A stretch of 64,000 bases of DNA from Variovorax sp. OK212 (GTDB taxonomy: Bacteria; Pseudomonadota; Gammaproteobacteria; Burkholderiales; Burkholderiaceae_C). Shown one piece after another: positions 25,710 to 34,619 of this stretch; position 1 is the first letter of the stretch, and each line of letters starts with the position of its first letter. The notes beneath the pieces were generated by a model. It was not told the origin of the DNA. It did not search any database and saw only the letters and a program-made list of their open reading frames with translations. The DNA is taken from assembly GCF_900112425.1 (NCBI RefSeq), contig NZ_FOLP01000022.1:37070-101069 (forward strand), read 5' to 3'. The position numbers and the translations under genes were made by a program.

Positions 25710-26678
25710 GTGACCGTTCCATCGCCGATCGCCATTCATTGCCTAAGCTCGCGCCTGGTCAGCCTGCTGCTCACCGCAGCTTGTCTCCTGCCACTATCGC
25801 CAGCTCTCGCCCAAGTCAAAACCGGCTATCCCGCAGAACGCGGTTTGAAGTCGAGCGACTTCCCCCGCACAATCAGATTGGCCGATGGCGTCTATGGCTA
25901 CGAAGACATCCGTGCTCCAGGCTTTACCACGGTCAGCATGTTTTTTGTTGGGACCGAAGGTGTCCTATTGGCCGACGGCCAGGAGAGTCCGCAGGCCATG
26001 AGGCGCCTGCTCGAGGCCATCGCGCGAGTGAGCGACAAACCCGTCAAGTGGTATGTGTTCGGATCCGATCACTTGGACCACACTGGAGGCAATGCGCTGC
26101 TGCCAAAAGATGCACGCTTGATCGTGCATCCGACCTCCCGCGCGCAGCTTGCAAGCGATGCAATCAATGCAAAGCCTGACGCGCTCCGGGTGTCCGTGCC
26201 CCCAACCGCCATGACCTCCAGCGAAGAAACAGTGGATATTGGTGGACGTGAGGTTCGCGTGATGTTTCTAGGACGAGCACATACTGGCGGCGACCTCGTG
26301 GTCTACGCGCCCAAGGAAAAAATTCTCTTCATGAGTGAGGTCTATTTCAACCGGGTGTTTCCCGCTATGCGCGCCGCATTTCCGGACGAGTGGTTATCGA
26401 CAATCGACAAAGCCCTCCAGATGGACGTACAGCAATTCGTTCCCGGGCATGGATTTATCGAAGCCGCTTCGCGTTCGCGTGAGCAACTGGTGGAGTTTCG
26501 CGGCGCGGTGGCCTATGTCATAGCCGAAGTGACGCGTCTCAAGTCGCTGGGCCTCTCCATCGACGATGCCATGAAGGAGGCGAACTGGGGGCCCTACACA
26601 GACTGGATGCTCGCAGACTCACAACGTCTCGTGGCCATCAAGAGAATGTACGACCAGCTTGACGAAAGACTTCGATAA
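25710..26678 (+). CDS. Exported metallo-beta-lactamase-fold hydrolase, altered metal motif
   Basis: A 322-residue MBL-fold protein with a Sec signal (hydrophobic core about 12-31, ending PALAQ), so probably periplasmic. The metal motif HxHxDH reads S119-D-H121-L-D123-H124, so the first histidine is serine. Later ligand regions are GRAHTGGD, SEVYFNR and PGHG. It starts at GTG with AAGGA five bases before. Divergence from dppA suggests it hydrolyses the substrate outside before uptake. The missing histidine could mean one metal, altered chemistry or loss of activity. Confidence 0.87.
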   Translation: MTVPSPIAIHCLSSRLVSLLLTAACLLPLSPALAQVKTGYPAERGLKSSDFPRTIRLADGVYGYEDIRAPGFTTVSMFFVGTEGVLLADGQESPQAMRRLLEAIARVSDKPVKWYVFGSDHLDHTGGNALLPKDARLIVHPTSRAQLASDAINAKPDALRVSVPPTAMTSSEETVDIGGREVRVMFLGRAHTGGDLVVYAPKEKILFMSEVYFNRVFPAMRAAFPDEWLSTIDKALQMDVQQFVPGHGFIEAASRSREQLVEFRGAVAYVIAEVTRLKSLGLSIDDAMKEANWGPYTDWMLADSQRLVAIKRMYDQLDERLR

Positions 26679-27438
26679 ACGGCATGGCCTTAGCGTCCCT
26701 GCCTTGGAAATCGTCCATCCGGCGCGGGTCAATCGTTCAACCAATCCATCGGACCGAGACACCGCTGCGCGTGCTCATGCACCTCTCGTGCTGCCATGCG
26801 GAGCAGCACCGCGGCATCCCGAGACCCAGCCTCAACCGATGCATTGCGCTTTATGAAGTGCAGTCGATCAGAATCGACGTGACTGAGCATGGATGCCCTG
26901 CGTCAATCAGACCAGGGATCGGTCGTGCCAAGGACGACTTCCGCATCATGGACGGCATGATTTGCCTTGATGTAAGCAGCGATGTAGTTGCCCATGGCCG
27001 CATCGGCCAACTAGCCCGCTAGCTTGCCAAGTTCCTTCCGCGCTGCACGACTTGCCCGCGCCGTAGCGGCGCGTATGACCATCCTTTCCCACCGTTACCG
27101 TATATCCAGGATTCGATTTGGTATCGCGGATCTGGTCCCGCAATCTGCGAGCTTCAGGGCGGGTGCGCGGCGACCAATCGGCCTGTCGCGGCCTATGGAG
27201 CGTCCAGCACATGGGCTATCTGGCCATGCTCGGTTGCTGCGCAAGCCAGGTTTGACAACCATCGGGCCGGCAGGCACCAAGGCACTCGCTCAAGCGCATG
27301 AATCATCGTAAACGAGAAGATGCTGCGGCAGAAGAGCGGATGTCGACTGAGATTCACCGACACCCGATCGTGCATAGCTGTTGACTTTGCTTTCAGTCAT
27401 ATGGATGATGTCGACCACTGACATATCAGATCAACTGC
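26679..27438. other. Large non-coding gap
   Basis: This 760-bp stretch between two plus-strand genes has no convincing gene. On the minus strand at 26903-27082 a 59-codon frame starting MVIRAATARASRAARKEL is broken by an amber codon at 27011-27013 and then continues in the same frame (AAMGNYIAAYIKANHAVHDAE). It looks like a decayed coding fragment of unknown family. The last 30 bp hold a motif shared with the dppA promoter. Confidence 0.45.
27418..27429. promoter_or_regulatory. Near-palindrome before the FAD-oxidoreductase operon
   Basis: CTGACATATCAG (arms CTGA and TCAG) ends ten bases before the ATG at 27439. It overlaps where the ribosome or a transcription start would be, so bound protein would block expression. 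A matching site lies at 25520-25531. Confidence 0.4.
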
Positions 27439-28779
27439 ATGACGAATTCATTGATACGCAGCACAAGTTGCGAACATATCCGCACCGACGTCCTCGTGGT
27501 CGGAGGGGGGGCAGCGGGCGTCGCCGCTGCCGTGACCGCAGCAAGGCAAGGATTGCGCGTGGTCCTAGCTGAACGATACGGTTTTTGTGGTGGCGGGGCT
27601 GTTGCGGGCCTCTCCGGCACCGTATGCGGCCTCTACCTTGCCACCGGTCGCGCTGGCGCCAAACCAGAACAGATCGTTTTCGGCATGGCTGATGAATTTT
27701 GCACCGAGCTCGCGCGCCGGGGCGGGCTGGGCCCCCCCGTCGCCTATGGCAAAACGTGGACGCGCGTGCATGAGCCTCTGGCCTGGCGCGACACTGCCGA
27801 CGCCTTGCTAGCTGACGCCGGCGTGCAAGTGATCTATCACGCTGTTGCCACCGGTGTGCTTATGGAAGGCGGCTCGCGCGTAGAGGGCGCGCAGATCTGG
27901 ACAAAGCAAGGCGTCGTGACAGTCCGCGCAGACGTCACGGTCGACGCCAGCGGCGATGCCGATGTGGTTGCCATGGCTGGTCTCGACAGCTTCGTCGGTG
28001 ACCAAGGACGAGTGCAAAACCCGACCATGATCTTTCGGATGATGGGCGTGGATGTTTCGGCTTTCCTTGGCCACTACGGCAGCGACACCATCATGGGCGA
28101 AGAGGTCGGCGCCTTGATACGGCGCGAGAACGACGCGGGCAACTACGCGCTGCCCCGTTCGAAAATCTGGCTCTTTACAACGACCCGCCCGGGTGAGTTG
28201 CTTTGCAACTGCACGCGGATCACGGCGAGTGACGGGCGCGAACTGAATCCTCTCTTCCACCGCGATTTCACTGAAGCAGAGATCAACGGACGACTGCAAA
28301 TCCGCGAATATGCCCGTTTCTTCCGCGACCACCTTGTCGGCTGTGCAGATGCTTTCATCAACGACAGCGCGGTGCAGGTCGGAGTCCGACAAACACGCCA
28401 GGCTGAGGGCGTGGCCAAGCTTATGAACAAGGACATCCTCGCCGCGCGCAAGTTCGACTCGTCGATCGCGCGGTCGGCCTGGCCCATTGAATTACACGCC
28501 GGCGCGAAGCCCAAGGTCGAGTGGTTGTTGGACGACTACTACGAGGTGCCTTACGAATGCTTTGTTCCCACGCAGGGTGAAGGCCTGTTGGTGGCGGGCC
28601 GCTGCCTCAGCGCCGAGCACGAAGCCGTGGCCTCGGCGCGCGTCACTGCTCAGTGTTTTTCATACGGGCAGGCGGTCGGGCATGCCGCATCGATTGCTGT
28701 GCGCGATCGACTGCCAGCACGGTCCGTCGACCCCGCTGCCATTCGCAGTCGTTTGAATAACGACGGTGCTCACATTTAA
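27439..28779 (+). CDS. FAD-dependent oxidoreductase (FAD_oxidored family)
   Basis: A 446-residue flavoprotein with the N-terminal dinucleotide loop DVLVVGGGAAGVAAAVTAARQG. Other landmarks are VDASGDADVVAMAG and the C-terminal FAD-contacting EGLLVAGRCLSAEHEAVASARV, as in the PF12831-type family also seen at 53.3-54.7 kb. No iron-sulfur or covalent FAD motif is obvious. It leads a plus-strand operon with an enoyl-CoA hydratase-like gene 15 bp downstream, so it likely oxidises a pathway intermediate. Confidence 0.9.
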   Translation: MTNSLIRSTSCEHIRTDVLVVGGGAAGVAAAVTAARQGLRVVLAERYGFCGGGAVAGLSGTVCGLYLATGRAGAKPEQIVFGMADEFCTELARRGGLGPPVAYGKTWTRVHEPLAWRDTADALLADAGVQVIYHAVATGVLMEGGSRVEGAQIWTKQGVVTVRADVTVDASGDADVVAMAGLDSFVGDQGRVQNPTMIFRMMGVDVSAFLGHYGSDTIMGEEVGALIRRENDAGNYALPRSKIWLFTTTRPGELLCNCTRITASDGRELNPLFHRDFTEAEINGRLQIREYARFFRDHLVGCADAFINDSAVQVGVRQTRQAEGVAKLMNKDILAARKFDSSIARSAWPIELHAGAKPKVEWLLDDYYEVPYECFVPTQGEGLLVAGRCLSAEHEAVASARVTAQCFSYGQAVGHAASIAVRDRLPARSVDPAAIRSRLNNDGAHI

Positions 28780-28794
28780 ACTAAAGGAGAACAC

Positions 28795-29538
28795 ATGTTG
28801 AACGCCCATACGCGGGATTCGGTTACCGTCATCACGCTCGACCGCCCGCAACGCCGCAATGCATTGGGCATCGAGATACGCGATGCCTTGCGGCGCGCAC
28901 TCGTGGCCGCCGATCGCGACCCGTCCGTGAGATCCATCGTACTGCTGGGCGCCCCGCCTGCCTTTTGCGCCGGCAGTGACCTTAAAGAGCTTGGCGGCCT
29001 CTCGATCGCGGAAATGTGCGATCACGAGGCCGATATGGCAGAGGTCGCACGTGTCATCACCGAAATCACCAAACCGGTGATCGCGGCGGTCGAGGGCTAT
29101 GCGTTGGGCGGCGGCTTTATTCTGGCGGCCACATGCGATGTCGTCGTGACCGCTCGCGATGCTCGCTGGCATCTGCCAGAGGTGCCGAATGGATGGCTGC
29201 CGCCTTGGGGGTTGGGTGCGCTACTCGCGCGCGTCGGCCCGGTCCGGGCACGGCTGCTGACGTGGGCCGCAGAGGCCATGGATGGCAACGAAGCGTACCG
29301 CATGGGGGTGGCTGACTATGTATGCGAACCCGGAGCCGCTGCCGACCGAGCCATGGCACTTGCAGGTGCCCTTTCAAAACTTCCCGCTGAAGCCGTTGCG
29401 TCGACGAAGCGGTTTTTCGAACCCTTCGCCGCTGCGAATGCCGAATTGATGGATCGGTTGGCGTCGCGCGCATTCGCCAGCAACTGCGAGGGCGAGTCCG
29501 CCAAGGCTGTCCTGTCTAAATTCGGAGCACGTGCATGA
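28795..29538 (+). CDS. Enoyl-CoA hydratase/isomerase family protein
   Basis: A 247-residue crotonase-fold enzyme. The two oxyanion-hole segments are PAFCAGSDLKEL and EGYALGGGFILAATCD. The usual catalytic glutamate region after the second hole reads HLPEVPNGWLPPWG. AAAGGAG precedes the ATG. Its stop overlaps the CoA-transferase start (ATGA). Hydration, isomerisation or C-C cleavage of an acyl-CoA are all possible. The neighbouring CoA-transferase probably makes its CoA thioester substrate. Confidence 0.93.
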   Translation: MLNAHTRDSVTVITLDRPQRRNALGIEIRDALRRALVAADRDPSVRSIVLLGAPPAFCAGSDLKELGGLSIAEMCDHEADMAEVARVITEITKPVIAAVEGYALGGGFILAATCDVVVTARDARWHLPEVPNGWLPPWGLGALLARVGPVRARLLTWAAEAMDGNEAYRMGVADYVCEPGAAADRAMALAGALSKLPAEAVASTKRFFEPFAAANAELMDRLASRAFASNCEGESAKAVLSKFGARA

Positions 29539-31118
29539 ACGGCAAAGTAATGACGGCCCGAGAGGCCGTCGCATCGATCGCCGACGGTGCCAGCGTCGGC
29601 GCAGTGGGCGTGATCGGGTGGGTGGTACCGGATCTGACGCTGAAGGCATTGGGCGACCGGTTCAGAGAGACTTCGTTTCCCCGTGATCTGACCTTCTATT
29701 TTCCAGTCGGCACCGGCGACGCCGTGGGCATCCGCGGCATGGACCATGTGGCGCAGGAGGGGCTAATGAAGCGAATCATCGCCGGCTCCTATATCAATCC
29801 AATAGATCCGCAGACCGGCCGCCGCCCGGCTCTGATGGAGTTAATCCAGAACAACAAGATCGAGGCGTATTCCTGGCCCATTGGGGCGACGATGCACTGG
29901 TTACGCGAAGTTGCACGCAAAAGCCCCGGCTATATCACTCGTGTAGGTGTCGGAACGTATATCGATCCGCGTCAAGGAGGCGGCAAGTTCACAACGACAT
30001 GCGAAGACGACCTGGTCCGGCTGGTCGAGATCGACGGTGAGGAGTTGCTCTTCTACCCGACCTGGAAACTCGATGTCGCGATCATCCGCGCCAGCACCGC
30101 GGATGAATTCGGCAACTTGTCATTCGAGGACGAACCACTGACATCCTCGAATATTGCGCTGGCGCTGGCAGCCAAAGCCAGTGGAGGTCGCGTAATCGCC
30201 CAAGTGCGTCGGATAGTGCCTGCAGGCGAGCGCCTTGCTACAAATGTGCGCCTGCCCGGCATGTTCGTAGATGCGTTGGTGTTAACCCCGGACATGATGA
30301 TGTCCACTGACACACCATACGAGCCGGCCTACCTGGGTGGCCGGAGCAATAGTGCGCTGCCAGCCATAGCGTTCGGCGCGGACAAGATCATCGCCCGGCG
30401 TGCTGCACTCGAGGTGCGCAAGCATGAGCTGTCCATTTTCGGCTTCGGTGCAGCGGCCGACATTCCGCTCGTCATGGTCGAACAAGGCCAGATCAGCACA
30501 TCGGATGGGCCGAGTGACTACTGGTTCACGACCGAGCATGGCTCCTATGGTGGAGTCGTCATGAACGGCTGGCAGTTTTCGGCCAACATGTTTCCTGACG
30601 CGCTTCTGGACGGAGTGAGCCAATTTGACGTGATCGACGGTGGACTGTGCCGCTTTGGCGCTCTCGCGTTCGCCGAAATCGACTCGGTAGGTTCGGTCAA
30701 CGTCAGCAAGTTCGGCAAAGCCAACCCGGGGTCCGGGGGCTTTGTGGACATTGCCATGGCGGCGCAACGCCTAGTATTCACCGGAACATTCACCACCGGC
30801 GGACTGGAGATCGAATGCGAAGCGGGTCGTCTCCTGATCAAACGGGAGGGACGAGTGAGCAAATTCGTCCAGACTGTACAAAGCATCACCTACAGCATTG
30901 CAAAGGGCGTGACGCGGGGACAGACGGCCTTGATCGTCACCGAGCGAGCGGTGTTCGAGGTCACCCCCGAAGGATTGGTTCTGCTCGAAATTGCTCCGGG
31001 CATCGAACTGCAACGAGACGTGCTTGACCTTATGTCGTTCCGACCGGTGCGAATTGCAGAGCCTTTGAAGTTCATGGATGCGAGCCTGTTCGATGCGTCG
31101 CCTGCGAACGGTCTCTAG
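29535..31118 (+). CDS. Fused acyl-CoA:acid CoA-transferase
   Basis: A 527-residue family I CoA-transferase with alpha and beta halves fused, as in YdiF and propionate CoA-transferases. The catalytic glutamate that carries CoA is Glu334 in FTTEHGSYGG. The N-terminal half contains GASVGAVGVIGWVVPDLTLKAL. It starts in an ATGA overlap with the crotonase-family gene and is followed after 34 bp by an amidase. Likely role: activating a carboxylic acid released by the amidases so the crotonase-fold enzyme can process it. Confidence 0.93.
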   Translation: MNGKVMTAREAVASIADGASVGAVGVIGWVVPDLTLKALGDRFRETSFPRDLTFYFPVGTGDAVGIRGMDHVAQEGLMKRIIAGSYINPIDPQTGRRPALMELIQNNKIEAYSWPIGATMHWLREVARKSPGYITRVGVGTYIDPRQGGGKFTTTCEDDLVRLVEIDGEELLFYPTWKLDVAIIRASTADEFGNLSFEDEPLTSSNIALALAAKASGGRVIAQVRRIVPAGERLATNVRLPGMFVDALVLTPDMMMSTDTPYEPAYLGGRSNSALPAIAFGADKIIARRAALEVRKHELSIFGFGAAADIPLVMVEQGQISTSDGPSDYWFTTEHGSYGGVVMNGWQFSANMFPDALLDGVSQFDVIDGGLCRFGALAFAEIDSVGSVNVSKFGKANPGSGGFVDIAMAAQRLVFTGTFTTGGLEIECEAGRLLIKREGRVSKFVQTVQSITYSIAKGVTRGQTALIVTERAVFEVTPEGLVLLEIAPGIELQRDVLDLMSFRPVRIAEPLKFMDASLFDASPANGL

Positions 31119-31152
31119 ACCAGCGGCATTCCAACGTAGCAAGGAGAACAGC

Positions 31153-32667
31153 ATGACAGTGCGCAGACCCGATCCCGCCCAACTTCACAAACTCGCATCG
31201 CAAAACCATTTCTCAATTGGCAATGGTGAATTAGCTTCCTACCAAGCGCTATTTGAGCGGGTAATGACCAACTACGACCTGCTGGATCTGATGACGCTGT
31301 CGGCACCTGCGGTCCGTGCAGGCCGGCGTGAATCGGGGTCGCGACCAGATGCAGCGACGAACTTTTGCAACGCAATTGTGCGACGTTGCCAGGTCGAAGG
31401 TTCGGGTATCGGTCTGCTCGCCGGTCGGCGCATCGGCCTGAAAGACAGCATTTGCGTCGCGGGCGTTCCACTGACCTGTGGATCCAACGTCATTGAACAT
31501 GTCCCTTCCGCGGACGCGACGATCGTCAGTCGAATACTAGACGAAGGAGGTGATGTCGTCGCCATTCTGAACATGGACAATCTGGCCTTCTCAGGCGCAG
31601 GCGATACCAGCGTCTACGGGCCCACGCGTAACCCGCATGATGACACCCGGCTGGCTGGTGGCTCCTCGGGCGGGTCAGCCGCCGCGCTTTTCTCAGGCGA
31701 GATTGACCTTACGATCGGGTGTGACCAGGCCGGCTCCATACGCATCCCAGCGTCCTGGTGCGGCGTCGTCGGTCTGAAACCAACCTTTTCTCTGGTGCCT
31801 TACTCCGGCATCCTGGGTTATGACCTGAGTTTTGACCACGTTGGTCCGATGGCACGCAACGTGAGTGATGTGGCCAGGTTGCTTGAAGTGATTGCAGGCG
31901 CTGATGGTTTAGACCCCCGACAACGTTCCGTTCCTCGACACTCCTATATGAAAGCACTGTGTCGCTCGGACCTCAAGGGGGTCCGCATCGGCGTATTGAG
32001 AGATGGATTCGGCACGGATGGCGGCGAAGCCGATGTCGACGATACCGTTCGGGCGGCGATCGACAAGATGGCTGAGCTCGGAGCCACGGTCAATGAGGTT
32101 CAATGCGCTGCGCACACTACCGCTGGCGCCATTGTGTGGGGTGCTTTTGCAGAAGGAGTGACTGCAACGTTCCACTCCAGTGGCCAAGGCCATCACTGGA
32201 GCGGCCGTTATGACCCCGACCTTGCCCTTTCGTTCGGCAGTGGGATGCAACTTCGCGGCGAAGCCCTCCCTCTGCAGGCCAAATTTAACCTCCTTCTCGG
32301 GACATACATGCGCGAGAACTATCACGGGAGTTTCTATGGCAAAGCACAGAATCTTCGTGCGGATCTGCGCAGCGCCTACGACGCTTTGCTCGTCGACAAC
32401 GATCTGCTGATCACGCCAACTACGCCGATGAAGGCGCACCGCCACGACCCTTCGCTCAATGCGGAATCGCTCGTGGTGGCTGGTTGGAACATGGTGGCAA
32501 ATACAGCCCCGTTCAACATGACCGGACACCCGTCGCTGAGTGTGCCCTGTGGCACGTCGAACGGTCTGCCCGTCGGAATGACGCTAACGGGCCGCCACTT
32601 TGATGACGCCACGTTGCTTTCTGTCGCGCATGTTTTCGAACAGGCAGTCAGCCACTCAATTGAGTGA
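31153..32667 (+). CDS. Amidase signature-family hydrolase (first copy)
   Basis: A 504-residue amidase with the Ser-cisSer-Lys triad visible as Lys97 (GLKDS), Ser171 (GGSSGGSAA) and Ser195 (DQAGSIRIPASW). The 75- and 24-residue spacings match those of the family. Start 31153 has AAGGAG at 31141. No signal peptide, so cytoplasmic. It hydrolyses a C-N amide bond, but the side group is not predictable. A paralogue follows 184 bp downstream. Confidence 0.94.
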   Translation: MTVRRPDPAQLHKLASQNHFSIGNGELASYQALFERVMTNYDLLDLMTLSAPAVRAGRRESGSRPDAATNFCNAIVRRCQVEGSGIGLLAGRRIGLKDSICVAGVPLTCGSNVIEHVPSADATIVSRILDEGGDVVAILNMDNLAFSGAGDTSVYGPTRNPHDDTRLAGGSSGGSAAALFSGEIDLTIGCDQAGSIRIPASWCGVVGLKPTFSLVPYSGILGYDLSFDHVGPMARNVSDVARLLEVIAGADGLDPRQRSVPRHSYMKALCRSDLKGVRIGVLRDGFGTDGGEADVDDTVRAAIDKMAELGATVNEVQCAAHTTAGAIVWGAFAEGVTATFHSSGQGHHWSGRYDPDLALSFGSGMQLRGEALPLQAKFNLLLGTYMRENYHGSFYGKAQNLRADLRSAYDALLVDNDLLITPTTPMKAHRHDPSLNAESLVVAGWNMVANTAPFNMTGHPSLSVPCGTSNGLPVGMTLTGRHFDDATLLSVAHVFEQAVSHSIE

Positions 32668-32851
32668 TCAAAATCCACACTCGAGAAAAACCGTCAGCGG
32701 GCTTCCAATTGGTGGCAAGCAAAAGCAGAGGTCCCTCAACTGCTTTCAGTCTCATTTCGCTCGCCTTCCCAGTCAGTTCTTGCTGGCCGGCTTCTGGAGC
32801 ATCAGCTGCCGCGTGGAAATTGGCCAGCTGCCGAAAGATCAAGGAATTTTC

Positions 32852-34369
32852 ATGATTGACCATCCCGTTGACGAGCAGTTGCGAGCGATTGCGGCGAAGC
32901 ACCATTTTGAACTGGACTCGACAGAACTCCGTGTGTTTAGTCGATCTATTGCGTCGAGCCTGGAAAGCTACGAACGGCTGATCGGTATGCCCGATCCGAT
33001 TCCATCTTTGAAATTTTCAAGGGCAGGCGGCGGACGGCCTACTGGCGCACGGAACGCCTATTCCGCGTGGGCATGGAAGGCCTCCGTCAAAGGGGCCGCT
33101 GATGGCCCACTTGCAGGTAAGACAATCGCCATCAAAGACAACATCGCGGTCGCTGGTCTGCCGATGCAGAACGGCTCAGCGTTATTGGACGGCTTTGTCC
33201 CCGATCAAGATGCAACGCTGGTCTCGCGGATCCTCAAGGCGGGTGGTGAAATTGCCGGCAAGGCGGTCTGCGAGGACCTTTGTTTTTCGGGGGGCTCGCA
33301 TACCTCCACTCCCGAACCCGTGCGCAATCCCAGAAGCCCCGCTCATATGACCGGAGGATCGTCGAGTGGCTGCGGCGCCCTTGTAGCCAGTGGCGCCTGC
33401 GACATGGCGATCGGCGGCGATCAAGGTGGCTCGGTGCGTATTCCGAGCGCCTGGTGCGGCGTCTTCGGACACAAGCCCACGTGGGGACTTGTCCCCTACA
33501 CAGGAGCGTTCCCGATCGAACCTAGTCTCGATCATGTGGGCCCCATGGCCGCCAGCGTCCATGATGTCGCACTGCTACTCGACGTCATCGCTGGACGCGA
33601 TGGGTTGGACGCAAGACAGATCAACACGCCGTTTGAACTGCAAAGCCACGTCCAGCAACTGGGCCGCGATCCTCGGGGGTTGAGGATCGGCGTCCTACGC
33701 GAGGGATTCGGCAGCGCACTGGCATCGCCTGAGTCAGAGACTGTCGTGAGAGCCGCCGCTTTGAAATTTCAAAAGCTCGGCTGCACCGTGCACGAAGTCT
33801 CCATTCCCTTACACACCGCAGGCTTGGATATTTGGAGCGGCATTGCCAACGAAGGTGCGTGGAGCACAATGGTGCGCGACAACTCAATGGGCCACGGTGC
33901 CCCTGGACTCTATGATGTCAAACTCATCGAAACCTATGGGAAGGCACGACGCGAACGTGCTGCCCAGTTCTCACCGACGGTGAAAGCGGTCATCCTGCTC
34001 GGTCAATATCTGGATGATAAGTTTGGCGGCGCGCTTTACGCCAAGGCGCAGAACCTGCGCCGCAGCTTGCGCGCAAGCTATGACACAGCACTGCGCGACG
34101 TAGATGTCCTTCTGATGCCCACCACGCCGCAACTGGCAACGCCTCTTGATGCGTATCACAGCTTGGATACCTATCTCAATGTTGCGCTGAACATGATGGC
34201 CAACACAGCTTCGTTCGACGCAACAGGGCATCCGGCCATGAGCGTTCCCTGCGGCCGTGTCGGCGCGCTACCAGTCGGCATGATGTTGGTCGGCCGGCAT
34301 TTCGACGACGCGACGGTGTTGGCCGCCGCCTTCGCATTTGAGCAGGCGGGATTCGCGTCGCTCGATTAA
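32852..34369 (+). CDS. Amidase signature-family hydrolase (second copy)
   Basis: A 505-residue paralogue of the preceding amidase with the full triad Lys95 (AIKDN), Ser170 (GGSSSGCG) and Ser194 (DQGGSVRIPSAW). Start 32852 follows AAGGA; the longer open frame reaches back into the first amidase and is rejected. Shared strings (WCGV, then KPT) show an old duplication, with clear divergence between the copies. Having two suggests two amide bonds, or two related substrates, in the pathway. Confidence 0.93.
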   Translation: MIDHPVDEQLRAIAAKHHFELDSTELRVFSRSIASSLESYERLIGMPDPIPSLKFSRAGGGRPTGARNAYSAWAWKASVKGAADGPLAGKTIAIKDNIAVAGLPMQNGSALLDGFVPDQDATLVSRILKAGGEIAGKAVCEDLCFSGGSHTSTPEPVRNPRSPAHMTGGSSSGCGALVASGACDMAIGGDQGGSVRIPSAWCGVFGHKPTWGLVPYTGAFPIEPSLDHVGPMAASVHDVALLLDVIAGRDGLDARQINTPFELQSHVQQLGRDPRGLRIGVLREGFGSALASPESETVVRAAALKFQKLGCTVHEVSIPLHTAGLDIWSGIANEGAWSTMVRDNSMGHGAPGLYDVKLIETYGKARRERAAQFSPTVKAVILLGQYLDDKFGGALYAKAQNLRRSLRASYDTALRDVDVLLMPTTPQLATPLDAYHSLDTYLNVALNMMANTASFDATGHPAMSVPCGRVGALPVGMMLVGRHFDDATVLAAAFAFEQAGFASLD

Positions 34370-34619
34370 CCTGGCCCCCCAGGCTGCAGCAGGGGGACGA
34401 CGAGCAACGTCCCTACCTTCGCGACTGCCGAGTGACGTGGCGATGAGCTGGAGTGCCCGCTGATCTCCCTTCATCCGTGATGGCTCAGCTCATGCCTCCG
34501 AGACATGCCAGCAAGAGTAGGTCGTTTGCCTACGCCTTCAAGTCGTCCTGGATCTCTGCTAGCCTTGCAGATTCGTCGTCTCCGGGGGAGTACAGAAGGT
34601 TTTGCACGCCGAGGCGCGG

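Noticed and set aside
34370..34383. CCTGG-CCCC-CCAGG as a terminator after the second amidase
   Set aside because: The stem is only five base pairs and no T-run follows.
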